Notes under the pieces: generated by a model | The model's database searches: none | The model's input: only the letters and a program-made list of their open reading frames with translations | What the model was told of the DNA's origin: nothing | In this document: in pieces, positions 15,061-25,129 of the stretch | How positions within the stretch are numbered: position 1 is the stretch's first letter | How the letters are laid out: each line of letters begins with the position of its first letter | Translations under genes and position numbers: made by a program | Source: Anaerolineales bacterium | GTDB taxonomy: Bacteria; Chloroflexota; Anaerolineae; Anaerolineales; E44-bin32 | Assembly: GCA_016927115.1 (NCBI GenBank) | Contig: JAFGNH010000136.1 | Coordinates: forward strand, 1-54,110 | Reading direction: 5' to 3' | Length of the DNA: 54,110 nucleotides

Positions 15061-17097
15061 TCAGGCAAATAAGAAATAGGAAAGCACGAGTATTACACCA
15101 ACAAAAACCGACAACGCATACGAGCGCACATAGCCTGTTTGCAGCTTGCGCAGACCACTTGCAGCGGCTGCCGCCGATTTCGCCAGTGAATTAAACCCGG
15201 CATCGATTACACGCAGGTCGAAACCCTGGGCCAGAAAACCTGTCAGGGCTTTAAAACTGCGAACCAGAACGGAATCATGGAACCAATCATGCCAGAAGCG
15301 CCAATCGACGTTATCTGCCAGGAAAGCAGCAAGCCTGTTGTATGTATTTACAAACAGCAGCTGGTACAGCTCATCCACCCACCACTTATGTTCCATGCCC
15401 GCAAAGACGGGCCCAAGTATCTTGCGCAGTGGGTCCGGCTGCCCTTTTGTCATCGGTTTTTTGCCATAGAGCTGCCAGGCCAGGGCGATGGCGAGCAGCG
15501 CCAGCACGGTGGAAACAAGCGCCACTGTCACATTAAACTCCGGCACATGCAAATGGCCGAGGGTATGTTCCAGCCAATGGGTCAGGCTGTGAACGCCAGG
15601 CAGATTGAGAGCCCCCATCAACACGGCACCGGCAGCCAGCAGCACCAGTGGTGTGGTCATCACCTTTGGATTTTCCGGTGCGTGTTCTGCTGCATCTGAT
15701 CGCGATTCACCGAAAAACACCATCAGAATCTGGCGGCCCATATAGAAAGCTGTAAATACAGCTGCGATCGCCAGCAGCAGATACACACCAAAATTGACCT
15801 GACTTGCATCCGCCAGAATTTCATCCTTCGAGAAGAACCCTGCCAGCGGTGGAAGCCCGGCCAACGCCAGTGCGCCGATCAGATATACCTTGTAGGTTGT
15901 TGGCATCCGTGAACGCAGGCCGCCCATATTCCGCATGTCATTTGGATCGAAACCGTGATCGTCGTGGCCGTGTGCGGTATGGTGGTGTCCATGCTCGATA
16001 CCCTGGATCACTGAACCTGCGGAGAGGAACAGCAGCGCCTTGAAAAAGGCGTGTGTGATCAGATGGAACATGCCTGCCACATAAGCGCCCATCCCCACGG
16101 CTGCAACCATAAAACCAAGCTGGCTGATCGTCGAATAGGCCAGCACTTTCTTGATATCAAACTGGCCAACTGCGATCGTTGCAGCAAACAGGGCTGTCGC
16201 TGCGCCGACCCAGGCAACCACATTGGCTGAGCCGGGCGCAAGATTAAACACCGCTGCATTGCGGGTGACCATGTAAACGCCTGCTGTAACCATCGTAGCA
16301 GCATGGATCAGTGCTGAAACCGGTGTCGGGCCTGCCATTGCATCCGGCAGCCACACAAACAACGGGATCTGAGCCGATTTCCCCGTCACACCCAGCAGCA
16401 GGAACAGCGCAATAATCGCAACAACACCGGTATCCGCCGATCCGCTTTGAAGCTGGGCGGCGATCTCATCAAACTGCAGGCTGCCAAAATTCCAGAATGT
16501 GAAAAACATCGCCATCAGGAAACCGAAGTCGCCGATGCGGTTGACAATGAATGCCTTTTTCCCTGCTAGCGCATTGGCTATCCCGCCCTCACCGAAGTCA
16601 TACCAGAACCCGATCAGGAGGTAGGAGCAGAGCCCCACCCCTTCCCATCCGACAAACATCATCAGCATGTTGTCTGCGGAGACCAGGATCATCATGGCAG
16701 TTACAAACAGGTTGAAGAACACAAAGAAACGTGTATAACGCCCTTCATCCTCATGGAACCGCACATCAGCGTGCATGTAGCCGATCGCGTAAATATGGAT
16801 CAGCGTGCTGACCCCGGTGACCATCATCATCATCGCCACCGACAGTGTATCCAGCCGCATTGTCCAGGATACATCCAGCGCGCCTATGCTGATCCAGTCG
16901 GCAATCGGCACCTGGAGTGCTTCATGCTCCACACGCAGCACAAAAAACTGCAGCACAGATACTACAAAAGCCAATCCTACCGCAGACGATGCCACCACGC
17001 CGGTAAACCGTTCACCAAGCCGGCGTCCGAATGCGAGATTGATCAGCAGGCCTGCCAGAGGCAGGAATATGATCAGCGGAGCAAGTCTACTTAGCAT
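15061..17097 (-). CDS. nuoL: NADH-quinone oxidoreductase subunit L
   Basis: 678 aa, the largest antiporter-like subunit, whose long lateral helix runs along the complex I membrane arm. Core motifs: MFVGWEGVGLCSYLLIGFWY, SAQIPLFVWLPDAMAGPTPVSALIHAATMVTAGVY, KKVLAYSTISQLGFMVAAVG. Near residues 365-385, just before the conserved MRNMGGLRSRMP, there is a histidine-rich insertion (HGHHHTAHGHDDHG) not seen in typical NuoL. GGAGG lies six bases before the ATG. Confidence 0.97.
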   Translation of the reverse strand: MLSRLAPLIIFLPLAGLLINLAFGRRLGERFTGVVASSAVGLAFVVSVLQFFVLRVEHEALQVPIADWISIGALDVSWTMRLDTLSVAMMMMVTGVSTLIHIYAIGYMHADVRFHEDEGRYTRFFVFFNLFVTAMMILVSADNMLMMFVGWEGVGLCSYLLIGFWYDFGEGGIANALAGKKAFIVNRIGDFGFLMAMFFTFWNFGSLQFDEIAAQLQSGSADTGVVAIIALFLLLGVTGKSAQIPLFVWLPDAMAGPTPVSALIHAATMVTAGVYMVTRNAAVFNLAPGSANVVAWVGAATALFAATIAVGQFDIKKVLAYSTISQLGFMVAAVGMGAYVAGMFHLITHAFFKALLFLSAGSVIQGIEHGHHHTAHGHDDHGFDPNDMRNMGGLRSRMPTTYKVYLIGALALAGLPPLAGFFSKDEILADASQVNFGVYLLLAIAAVFTAFYMGRQILMVFFGESRSDAAEHAPENPKVMTTPLVLLAAGAVLMGALNLPGVHSLTHWLEHTLGHLHVPEFNVTVALVSTVLALLAIALAWQLYGKKPMTKGQPDPLRKILGPVFAGMEHKWWVDELYQLLFVNTYNRLAAFLADNVDWRFWHDWFHDSVLVRSFKALTGFLAQGFDLRVIDAGFNSLAKSAAAAASGLRKLQTGYVRSYALSVFVGVILVLSYFLFA

Positions 17098-17167
17098 ACC
17101 CGTCCTCCGCTTTCAGATCACAAATCTGCATGCTTCCCTTCCCAATTCTCACGGTTGATCCACTCCC

Positions 17168-17473
17168 TTAACCACTGAGTGACTTCAGCTCATCGATATC
17201 AATACTCTTTTTCGTCCTGAAAATGGTAACCATCAGCGCCAGGCCAATGGCCACTTCTGCCGCAGCAGCGGCAATCAGGAAAAACACAATAACCTGTCCA
17301 TCCAGATTCTGGAACGAACGCGCAAAGGTGATGAAAATCATGTTCGCCGCATTCAGCATGAGTTCAATGGACATGAACACCACGATCGCATTACGCCGGA
17401 TCAGCACACCAAGCACACCAATGGTGAAAAGGATGCCGGCCAGTACCAGCACGTAGTTGACCGGAATATTCAT
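17168..17473 (-). CDS. nuoK: NADH-quinone oxidoreductase subunit K
   Basis: 101 aa with three membrane helices, the standard size. The conserved membrane glutamates of the E-channel are in [13 protein letters not shown] and [14 protein letters not shown]. The ATG overlaps the nuoJ stop by four bases, indicating translational coupling. Confidence 0.97.
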   Translation of the reverse strand: MNIPVNYVLVLAGILFTIGVLGVLIRRNAIVVFMSIELMLNAANMIFITFARSFQNLDGQVIVFFLIAAAAAEVAIGLALMVTIFRTKKSIDIDELKSLSG

Positions 17474-17985
17474 TCAGCCTCCTTTTCATTTCTGCTGAGA
17501 ATGATTGCGCCTACCATGGCTACCAGCAGCAGGATCGAAGTGAGCTCAAACGGCAGGGTGTAACTATCGAACAATAAACGCCCGATTTCTGCCGGGCTGC
17601 CAAAATCCTGCCCGACCGTACCCGCAGCGGTCATAACTTCCGGTTTTTTAACCATGAAGTAATAGACCAGTTCCACCAGCAGTACCAGCCCTGACAATAC
17701 AGCAACGGGTGCCTGCCAAGGAAGGTTGCGGCCTTTTGCGGCGGACTCAGCTCCGAGCAGCATAATGACAAACAGAAACAGCACCATGATTGCGCCGGCG
17801 TACACCGTGATCTGTACCATGGCAACAAAAGCTGCGTTCATCAGCAGATACAGAACCGCCACTGCAAGGAAATTCAATGCAAGGAAAAGGGCGGAATGCA
17901 CTGCGTTCCTGCTCAGCAGCATGCTGAGTGCAGTCACAACAGCGACAACAGCCAACCCGAGAAAAAGGATTAAATCAGTACTCAT
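17470..17985 (-). CDS. nuoJ: NADH-quinone oxidoreductase subunit J
   Basis: 171 aa, five predicted helices. The pi-bulge helix region [22 protein letters not shown] is well conserved and takes part in the conformational coupling of quinone reduction to proton pumping. AGGA lies a few bases upstream of the ATG; the stop overlaps nuoK. Confidence 0.97.
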   Translation of the reverse strand: MSTDLILFLGLAVVAVVTALSMLLSRNAVHSALFLALNFLAVAVLYLLMNAAFVAMVQITVYAGAIMVLFLFVIMLLGAESAAKGRNLPWQAPVAVLSGLVLLVELVYYFMVKKPEVMTAAGTVGQDFGSPAEIGRLLFDSYTLPFELTSILLLVAMVGAIILSRNEKEAE

Positions 17986-18025
17986 CGATGTTCCTTCAAT
18001 TCTTCCCTTTTTTTACTGCCCCACT

Positions 18026-18535
18026 TCATGACGGGTCTTCCATGTCAGGAATCGCCCGATCAAAACTTCCCGGTTCGACAACCTGTGGAGTAGGCTTTCC
18101 GCCCTCCGGAGCCGGGACCAGCAGCTGATCTTTACCATAAATAGCATCACGCCGGTCTGTGTAGGTCAGTTCGTAACTGTGTTTCAGAACAATCGCTTCC
18201 GTAGGGCAGGCGTCGGCACAGTATCCGCAGAAAATGCAGCGCAGCATGTTTATTTCATATGTGCTGGCGTAACGCTCGCCCGGCGAGTACCGTTCCTGAT
18301 CGTTATTCTCCGATGCTTCCACAAAAATAGCATCAGCCGGACAAGCTGCTGCACAAAGTGCACAACCGATACATTTTTCCAATCCGTTGTCATATCGCTC
18401 CAGCACATGCCGGCCTTTAAACCGTTCACGCACCGGGCGCTTCACTTCAGGATACTGGTAGGTCACTGTAGGCCCAAGCAGCGCTTTCAGCGTGATCGAT
18501 AAGCCCCGTAAAAGCTCAAGCACCCCTCTAAGCAT
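18026..18535 (-). CDS. nuoI: NADH-quinone oxidoreductase subunit I
   Basis: 169 aa. Two 4Fe-4S motifs, CIGCALCAAACPADAI and CIFCGYCADACPTEAI, bind clusters N6a and N6b in the peripheral arm, passing electrons toward NuoB. The N-terminal amphipathic helix (LLRGLSITLKALLG) docks the protein on the membrane arm. The extended C-terminus ends DMEDPS. Starts four bases after the nuoH stop. Confidence 0.97.
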   Translation of the reverse strand: MLRGVLELLRGLSITLKALLGPTVTYQYPEVKRPVRERFKGRHVLERYDNGLEKCIGCALCAAACPADAIFVEASENNDQERYSPGERYASTYEINMLRCIFCGYCADACPTEAIVLKHSYELTYTDRRDAIYGKDQLLVPAPEGGKPTPQVVEPGSFDRAIPDMEDPS

Positions 18536-18538
18536 GCA

Positions 18539-19546
18539 TCAGCCTCCCACCGCCACAATAACGACCGCTGTTACGACTATATTCAACAGGGCTAATGGCA
18601 TTAATACTTTCCATCCCACACTCATCAGATGATCATAACGAATGCGTGGATAACTGGCCCGGATCCAGATCAACATCACAATGATCATCACCACTTTGAT
18701 TGCAAAATAGATCGGGCCAAGAATCGGCACCTGGCTCACAAAGGGGCCCCAGTAGCCGCCCAGGAACAGCACCGTACCGATGACTGCCAGGACAATAATC
18801 TTGACATACTCAGCCATAAAGAACATGGCAAATTTCATCCCGGAATACTCGGTGTGGTAGCCGCCGGTGAGCTCCTGCTCGGCTTCCATCAATTCAAACG
18901 GCGCACGGTTGATTTCTGCCGAACCTGCCAGCCAGAATATGATAAAACCAAGCGGCTGCAGCAAGATGAACGGGAGCGTCTGCTGTGCTTCGGTGATCGC
19001 CTGCATGCTGAGTGAGCCCGCAATCAGTACCGGTCCCAGAAACGAAAGGCCAAGGGACAGCTCATAACTGACCATCTGTGCCGAAGCCCGGATGCCGCCA
19101 AGGAGCGGGTACTTACTGTGTGATGACCAGCCGGCTACAATCACACCATAGACAGCAATCGAACTCACCGCCATCAGGTACAACACACCAACATTCACAT
19201 CAGGCGCCAACCCGAATGTAATTTCACGACCGAACAGATTCATGGTCGGCCCGAACGGCGCTACCGCCAGGATGATCAGCGTGGGTACCACCATGATCAC
19301 CGGCGAAAGGTGGTAAAGAACTTTATCCACCTCATCCGGCACCAGCTCTTCTTTGAAAATCAGCTTGATCCCGTCTGCCACCGGCTGCAGGATACCCTGC
19401 GGCCCGGCACGGTTCGGTCCGATCCGTACCTGGAATTTTGCCAATAACCGGCGCTCAAGCAGCGTCAGGTAAGCAAACCCGGCAAGCAGCACCACGATGA
19501 TTACGATGGACTTGATAATCCATTCAATCAGCAATCCCCAATCCAT
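18539..19546 (-). CDS. nuoH: NADH-quinone oxidoreductase subunit H
   Basis: 335 aa, eight-helix membrane subunit forming the quinone chamber floor with NuoB and NuoD. Signature stretches are LERRLLAKFQVRIGPNRAGPQGILQPVADGIKLIFKE and SAEINRAPFELMEAEQELTGGYHTEYSGMKFAMFFMAEY, carrying the charged residues at the start of the proton path. GGGAGA precedes the ATG. Confidence 0.98.
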   Translation of the reverse strand: MDWGLLIEWIIKSIVIIVVLLAGFAYLTLLERRLLAKFQVRIGPNRAGPQGILQPVADGIKLIFKEELVPDEVDKVLYHLSPVIMVVPTLIILAVAPFGPTMNLFGREITFGLAPDVNVGVLYLMAVSSIAVYGVIVAGWSSHSKYPLLGGIRASAQMVSYELSLGLSFLGPVLIAGSLSMQAITEAQQTLPFILLQPLGFIIFWLAGSAEINRAPFELMEAEQELTGGYHTEYSGMKFAMFFMAEYVKIIVLAVIGTVLFLGGYWGPFVSQVPILGPIYFAIKVVMIIVMLIWIRASYPRIRYDHLMSVGWKVLMPLALLNIVVTAVVIVAVGG

Positions 19547-19557
19547 ACGTCTCCCTG

Positions 19558-22050
19558 TTATCCGATCCTGAGATCAACCCAGACCGGCTCCAAAACCGCC
19601 AGCCCGGAACTCCGGGGCACCATAACAGCGCCCCTGGATAGGTCCGAATTTGCGAAGACCGGAATCCGTTCGCCGGATCCATCCACCTCAATCACGGCCT
19701 CCTGATTATCGTTCAGCTTCAGTCGCTGCATATCCTCCGGGTGCATCGCTGCCTGCTTCGCTGCGATCCTGCTTTCCAACAACGTGGAAGGCCGCAGCGT
19801 TGTACCCAGATCATAGATCCTGTTCACCGGTACCAGCAGCAGGCGTCCCTCTGCCGCGTTATCTGCCGGAGGTTTGTACCCACCGGAAAAGCCCGCCGCG
19901 GCCTGAAGCGCAAGCTGTACACCTGTTCCCTCAACATTGTGATAGGAGTTACCACCATAGTACAGGTCTTTTCCGCCAACATCCGGAATTTGCGGTACCA
20001 CGGCTGCAAGCGATTGAACATCAACGCCTTCGTATCCCGCGACTGATTCCTGTATTCTCTGCAGAATATCAACAGCAGACCGGATCTTCCAATCCATTTC
20101 GAGCTTCTCTGCAAGCCCGGCCAGGATCTGCCAGTCGGCTCTGGCATCGTCGATTGCGTGCAGCGCCTGGTAGAACCGCTGCACCCGCCGTTCACCGGAT
20201 GTAAACGTCCCGTCGCGTTCGGCAAAGGAAAGAGCCGGTAAGACCACATCAGCAGCTGCGGTGGTCGCCGTCTCAAATAACTCCTGCACGATGACAAAGG
20301 ACTTTTCAAACAGCGGAGCAAGGGAAGGCTGATCTCCCACCGGATCGGCTGCCAGTACCACCACAGCGCCTGCCTTTTTTACAGCCTGTGCCAGGCCATC
20401 CTGCGGGTTTCCAAAACCCATATCCCAGGCGCCCTGTGCATTTGCAGCCTGCCATACTCCCACCATGCCGTTGTTGACCTTACCGGTTTTACCGATTGTA
20501 TCAATCAAACGGGCACAACCTTCAGCCATGGCCCCGGACTGGACAGTAGTAAGCCCTTCAGCCCCGTAGAATACCACCACATTGTCCGCGGCTTTTAATG
20601 CATTCGCAGCTTCGGATGCACCTTCAAGCTGCGGTTGTTTGCCTGCATCGATACCAAGGCCGGCCAGCAGCGCACTGATCCCCAGCAGCGGTTTTTGGAA
20701 CGAAAAACGCAGTATATGCGCTGCCCAGCGGTCCAGGCTCGTGGAGCGCCCATTGGACACAATCAGAGTTGCACCTCGTTGTGCAGCCTGCTTGACACGC
20801 AGCCACCACAACGGCGCATCGTGATACAGATCGCTGGCCAGCACCAGGATCGCATCACCAGTACCAAGATCTGCCAGATTGCTTCCAGGCGCCAGGCCAT
20901 ACGCGGCGATAAGATCACCGCCGGCCATAATTGTATGCTGAGCCAGGTTTCCGCCAAGGCCCTTCACTATCTCGCGCAGGCAGAATAGGTCTTCATTAGC
21001 AGCTCTGCCTCCGGCCAATCCCAAAACATTGCCAGATGCAGCTTTCAGTCCCCGAGCTGCCGCAGTCAGGGCTTCATCCCAGGTTGCAGGTACAAGTTTT
21101 CCATTTTTACGCACAAGCGGTTCGCGCAGGCGGTTCTCTGCTTCGGCGAAGTGATGGCCGAAGCGGCCTTTATCGCAGATCCAGATTTCGTTAACCTCTT
21201 CATTTTGACGCGGCATCACGCGTTTGATCACAATTTTGCCATCCGCCTGGGCTTCACGGCGTGTATTCAATGTGAGATTGCAGCCAACAGCACAATGTGT
21301 GCAGATGGAAGCCTGCTTCTGCAGCTCCCAGGGGCGGGCACCGAAGCGGAAATCTGCTGTCGTAAGTGCACCCACCGGGCAGATATCGGTCGTGTTACCG
21401 GAGAAAATCGAATCAAAGCCAGGATCGGAACTTGTACTGATCTCAAGCTTCCGGCCGCGGTGGAAAAATCCAATCACCGCTTCACCGGCAATTTCATCCT
21501 GAAAACGCACACAGCGCCCGCACTGGATACAGCGTTCTCTGTCCAGAAAGATCAGGTTCCCCAGCGAGACATGTTTGGCCAGATGGTTCTTATCGGAAAA
21601 CACAAAGCGACTCTCACCAGGACCATGCGCCATTGTCTGGTTTTGCAGCGGGCACTCGCCACCCTTATCACAAACCGGGCAGTCCAGCGGATGAGAGGTC
21701 AGCAGGAATTCCACGATCTGATTCCGCCCCTCCAAAGCCTGCGGGCTGTTCACACGCACATCCCAGCCTTCCCCGACCGGTGTGGTGCAGGCTGTTTCCA
21801 GCTTGGGCCCATAGCGCAAAACCGGTTTTCCCGACTCATCCAGTGTTGGTTTTCTGGTTTCCCGATCCATCACCGGTCTGCCAATTTCAACCAGACACAT
21901 ACGGCACATTCCCACTGGTTCCATTTTTGGGTGGTAGCAGAACACCGGGATGGAAATGCCTGCCTGTTTGGCCGCATCCACCACCAGGGTTCCCTGCGGA
22001 ACCTTTACTTCCTTGCCATCAATCGTCAATCGCACCAGGTTATCACTCAT
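19558..22050 (-). CDS. nuoG: NADH-quinone oxidoreductase subunit G
   Basis: 830 aa. The N-terminus holds a ferredoxin-like 2Fe-2S domain (CYHPKMEPVGMCRMC), then a HPLDCPVCDKGGECPLQ site with its histidine ligand and a CIQCGRC...CPVGAL cluster, then a CTHCAVGCN motif for the extra N7-type cluster. The rest is the molybdopterin-oxidoreductase-like domain, which here binds no cofactor by analogy. The start overlaps the nuoF stop (ATGA). N-module subunit of complex I, passing electrons from NuoF. Confidence 0.97.
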   Translation of the reverse strand: MSDNLVRLTIDGKEVKVPQGTLVVDAAKQAGISIPVFCYHPKMEPVGMCRMCLVEIGRPVMDRETRKPTLDESGKPVLRYGPKLETACTTPVGEGWDVRVNSPQALEGRNQIVEFLLTSHPLDCPVCDKGGECPLQNQTMAHGPGESRFVFSDKNHLAKHVSLGNLIFLDRERCIQCGRCVRFQDEIAGEAVIGFFHRGRKLEISTSSDPGFDSIFSGNTTDICPVGALTTADFRFGARPWELQKQASICTHCAVGCNLTLNTRREAQADGKIVIKRVMPRQNEEVNEIWICDKGRFGHHFAEAENRLREPLVRKNGKLVPATWDEALTAAARGLKAASGNVLGLAGGRAANEDLFCLREIVKGLGGNLAQHTIMAGGDLIAAYGLAPGSNLADLGTGDAILVLASDLYHDAPLWWLRVKQAAQRGATLIVSNGRSTSLDRWAAHILRFSFQKPLLGISALLAGLGIDAGKQPQLEGASEAANALKAADNVVVFYGAEGLTTVQSGAMAEGCARLIDTIGKTGKVNNGMVGVWQAANAQGAWDMGFGNPQDGLAQAVKKAGAVVVLAADPVGDQPSLAPLFEKSFVIVQELFETATTAAADVVLPALSFAERDGTFTSGERRVQRFYQALHAIDDARADWQILAGLAEKLEMDWKIRSAVDILQRIQESVAGYEGVDVQSLAAVVPQIPDVGGKDLYYGGNSYHNVEGTGVQLALQAAAGFSGGYKPPADNAAEGRLLLVPVNRIYDLGTTLRPSTLLESRIAAKQAAMHPEDMQRLKLNDNQEAVIEVDGSGERIPVFANSDLSRGAVMVPRSSGLAVLEPVWVDLRIG

Positions 22051-23303
22051 ACGATGCTTTTATCCTCAAGCTGAAAATCCTCCGGGAAACGTTCCAGGGC
22101 TGTCAGCACAGGCGCTGTGGAAAACTCGCCAAGTGCACACAGACATTTATTCTGGATTCCCCGGGCTACGGATTCAAGCAGTTCCACATCAGCACGGGTC
22201 CCGTTCTCCGAGTCAATACGCTCCAGCAGTTTGTACATCCAGTAGGTTCCTTCACGGCAGGGCGTACATTTGCCGCAGGATTCATGTTTGAAAAATGCAG
22301 CCGTCTTATGAAGAACCTTCTTCATGTTGATACTGTCGTCAATGACAATAACAGAGGCTGACCCCAGGGCAGATCCGAGCTCCTGCACAGCTTCATAATC
22401 CATGGGGGTATCGAGCACTTTTTCGGTGGCAGCCAGAATGAGTGAAGAAGCACCGGCCGGCATAATCGCCTTGATCCTGTGCCCCTCCGGAATCCCGCCG
22501 CCGTGTTCGAAGATCAGCTCACGAAAGGTTGTGCCGAGTGGGAGTTCATAATTACCGGGTTTATTCACTCGTCCGGAGAGCGAAAAGATCTTCACCCCGG
22601 GGCTCTTCTCGGTGCCAAAACCGTGGAACCACTCTGAACCTTTTTCGACAATCGGTGGAAGGTTCGTCAATGTCTCCACATTATTGATTACAGTTGGTTT
22701 GCCAAACAACCCCTCTGCAGCCGGGAACGGAGGGCGGAGACGCGGTTGGCCTATCTTGCCTTCTAACGACTCAAGCAGCGCCGTCTCCTCACCGCAGATA
22801 TACGCTCCTGCACCAAGAGCCACATGGATATCCAGGTGATAGTCTGTACCGAACAGGTTTTTCCCCAGCAGTTTCTGGTCGTAGAGTGCCTTGATCCGTT
22901 CTTCCAGCGCATGGGCCAGGTCCCAGAATTCACCCCGGCAGTATACATAAGCAGTGTTGGCTTCTGCAGCATAGGCGCAGATCGCAACGCCTTCCAGGAA
23001 CTGGAAGGGGTTCTTCTCCAGAATTTCCCGGTCCTTGAATGTACCCGGTTCAGATTCATCTGCATTGGCAACAACATAGCGTGGGTACACACCCCGGGAA
23101 AGGAAACTCCATTTCACACCGGTTGGGAAGCCCGCTCCACCCCGTCCGCGCAACCCGGCGGCTTTCACCAGGTCGATAACTTCCTGCGGTGTTTGTGAGC
23201 GGACTACCTTTTTAAACGATTCAAACCCGCCCGATTTCAGATACACCGGCAGCTGGTTGATGTCGGGAAGTTCTCGGTTCCGAAGCAAGACATATTCAGG
23301 CAT
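22047..23303 (-). CDS. nuoF: NADH-quinone oxidoreductase subunit F
   Basis: 418 aa. NADH and FMN binding: GLRGRGGAGFPTGVKW and ANADESEPGTFKDREIL; cluster N3 binding: ESCGKCTPCREGTYW plus a distal Cys in CLCALGEFS. It accepts hydride from NADH and feeds the chain to NuoG. The start lies within the last codons of nuoE (8-base overlap). Full length for the family. Confidence 0.98.
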   Translation of the reverse strand: MPEYVLLRNRELPDINQLPVYLKSGGFESFKKVVRSQTPQEVIDLVKAAGLRGRGGAGFPTGVKWSFLSRGVYPRYVVANADESEPGTFKDREILEKNPFQFLEGVAICAYAAEANTAYVYCRGEFWDLAHALEERIKALYDQKLLGKNLFGTDYHLDIHVALGAGAYICGEETALLESLEGKIGQPRLRPPFPAAEGLFGKPTVINNVETLTNLPPIVEKGSEWFHGFGTEKSPGVKIFSLSGRVNKPGNYELPLGTTFRELIFEHGGGIPEGHRIKAIMPAGASSLILAATEKVLDTPMDYEAVQELGSALGSASVIVIDDSINMKKVLHKTAAFFKHESCGKCTPCREGTYWMYKLLERIDSENGTRADVELLESVARGIQNKCLCALGEFSTAPVLTALERFPEDFQLEDKSIV

Positions 23304-23883
23304 TTTGTTCCCTCTGCCGGATTTGTTCCAGAATTTCCATTGCGCTGTCTACCGTCTGGTTTTCATAATAATGCACCCCATCCGGACCCTGCAGCTGAAA
23401 CACCGGTGCACGGTCGCAGGCTGCCAGGCACATTACTTCTTCAACCGAAAACAGGCCGTCTTCCGTGGTCTCGTCAGGTGATATTCCCAACCGGCTGTAT
23501 AAACCGCTCAGGAACTCTTCAGCACCTCGCAGTGCACACGGCAGATCTCCACACACCTGTATCCGGTATTTGCCGCCGGGGCGTTCCTGGTACAGTGTGT
23601 AAAAACCGACGATAGATCGCACCTGGGTTCTGCTGATTGAAAGAATTTCTGCAATTTCTGTGATAGCCTGCTCCGTCACATAGCTTTGTTCACGCAGTGC
23701 AAGGAACAACAGCGGCATCACAGCCGACCGGGAGTGATCTGGTGGAAATTTTGCCAGTATATGGTCTATCTCTTGAGCATACTTCTCTTTAAGCAAGGGA
23801 CGTTCTCCCATTTTTCCATTTTCTTTCCTGGAAGGCTGCTGCAGCACCTGTCCAGGATGAATCTTTGAATTAGCGGTCCACAT
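23296..23883 (-). CDS. nuoE: NADH-quinone oxidoreductase subunit E
   Basis: 195 aa. Thioredoxin-like 2Fe-2S protein carrying cluster N1a; ligands in VCGDLPCALRG and MCLAACDRAP. The N-terminal 25 residues before MGERPLLKEKY are unusual. The ATG at 23883 overlaps the end of nuoD with GGGAG immediately adjacent, so translation there would rely on coupling; an ATG at 23811 is an alternative start giving a more usual length. Confidence 0.93.
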   Translation of the reverse strand: MWTANSKIHPGQVLQQPSRKENGKMGERPLLKEKYAQEIDHILAKFPPDHSRSAVMPLLFLALREQSYVTEQAITEIAEILSISRTQVRSIVGFYTLYQERPGGKYRIQVCGDLPCALRGAEEFLSGLYSRLGISPDETTEDGLFSVEEVMCLAACDRAPVFQLQGPDGVHYYENQTVDSAMEILEQIRQREQNA

Positions 23884-25102
23884 CTCCCAGAACTGGATCC
23901 AGGCTGCTGATAATGGCGACCATGTCTGCTACCAGGTGGCCTTCAGACATCGGCGGCATCGCCTGCAGATTGGCGAAACTCGGGGTGCGGAAATGCACAC
24001 GCTGCGGTTTGGCAGTGCCGTTGCCTTCCATAAAGCAGCCCAGAATTCCCCGGGGGGATTCAACGGGCATATACACAGAGCCCTTCGGTACCAGGAAGCC
24101 CTCGGTCCACAGTTTGAAGTGATGGATCACGGCTTCCATACTCTGTCCCAGCTCTGACCGCGGCGGTGGAACGAATTTGCGGTTATTACTGCGGAACGGC
24201 CCCGAAGGCAGCCTGTCCAGCGCCTGCTTTATTATGCGCGCGGACTGTCTCATTTCTTCCATGCGGACGATATAGCGGGCGTAGGTATCACCCCTGTTAT
24301 CGACCGGAACGTCGAAGTCATATGTTTCATACCCGCTGTACGGCCGGGTTTTCCGCAGGTCAAGCGGCACACCTGTGGCTCGCAGCGGCGGGCCGGTCAG
24401 GCCTTGTTCAAGTGCATCCTGCGCCGAAATCACACCGATTCCCTTTGTACGCTCCATATAGAGCGGGTTATGGGTCAACAGCCCTTCGTATTCCTTGATA
24501 CGACCGGGGAAAATCTTCAGAAAAGCCTGTACGGTATCTTCAAATTCGGGCGGCAGGTCGCGCCAGAGGCCTCCGGGGCGGAAGTAGGATGTCATCATCC
24601 GCTGGCCGGAAACCATTTCAAAGATATCGAGGATTATCTCGCGTTCACGGAAACTATACAGAAGCACAGACATGGCTCCCAGATCATTTGCATGTGTACC
24701 CAACCATACCAGGTGTGAAGAGATCCGCTGCAGCTCTGCCAATATCACCCGGACAACCTGGGCTCTGGGCGGCACATCAAGTTCGACAAGCTTCTCGAGG
24801 GCCAGGCAGAACGCCAGGTTATTACCCAGATTATTCAGGTAATCCATCCGGTCCGTCATCACCAGCGCCTGTTCAAAGCGCTTGGCTTCCATGTTCTTCT
24901 CGATACCGGAATGCAGGAAACCAATATCCGGAATACAGGTGACAATTTCCTCACCATCAAGTTCAAGCACGATACGAAGTACACCATGCGTGCTTGGATG
25001 TTGGGGGCCCATGTTGAGGATCATGGTTTCGCCCGTCCGCGCACGCTCACTGAAGAGGTGACTCAGGTTACTTCTATCAACATCTAACTCGGGTCCATAC
25101 AT
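23870..25102 (-). CDS. nuoD: NADH-quinone oxidoreductase subunit D
   Basis: 410 aa, 49-kDa-type subunit derived from hydrogenase large subunits, forming the quinone site with NuoB. Conserved: MGPQHPSTHGVLRIVLELDGE, DIGFLHSGIEKNME, DRMDYLNNLGNN, and the C-terminal ESPRGILGCFMEGNG with HFRTPSFANLQAMP. No nickel-binding cysteine pairs, as expected. AGGAAC precedes the ATG. NuoC and NuoD are separate here, not fused. Confidence 0.97.
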   Translation of the reverse strand: MYGPELDVDRSNLSHLFSERARTGETMILNMGPQHPSTHGVLRIVLELDGEEIVTCIPDIGFLHSGIEKNMEAKRFEQALVMTDRMDYLNNLGNNLAFCLALEKLVELDVPPRAQVVRVILAELQRISSHLVWLGTHANDLGAMSVLLYSFREREIILDIFEMVSGQRMMTSYFRPGGLWRDLPPEFEDTVQAFLKIFPGRIKEYEGLLTHNPLYMERTKGIGVISAQDALEQGLTGPPLRATGVPLDLRKTRPYSGYETYDFDVPVDNRGDTYARYIVRMEEMRQSARIIKQALDRLPSGPFRSNNRKFVPPPRSELGQSMEAVIHHFKLWTEGFLVPKGSVYMPVESPRGILGCFMEGNGTAKPQRVHFRTPSFANLQAMPPMSEGHLVADMVAIISSLDPVLGDVDR

Positions 25103-25129
25103 TATACGGTTCCTCAGCTCCCTGCCCGT

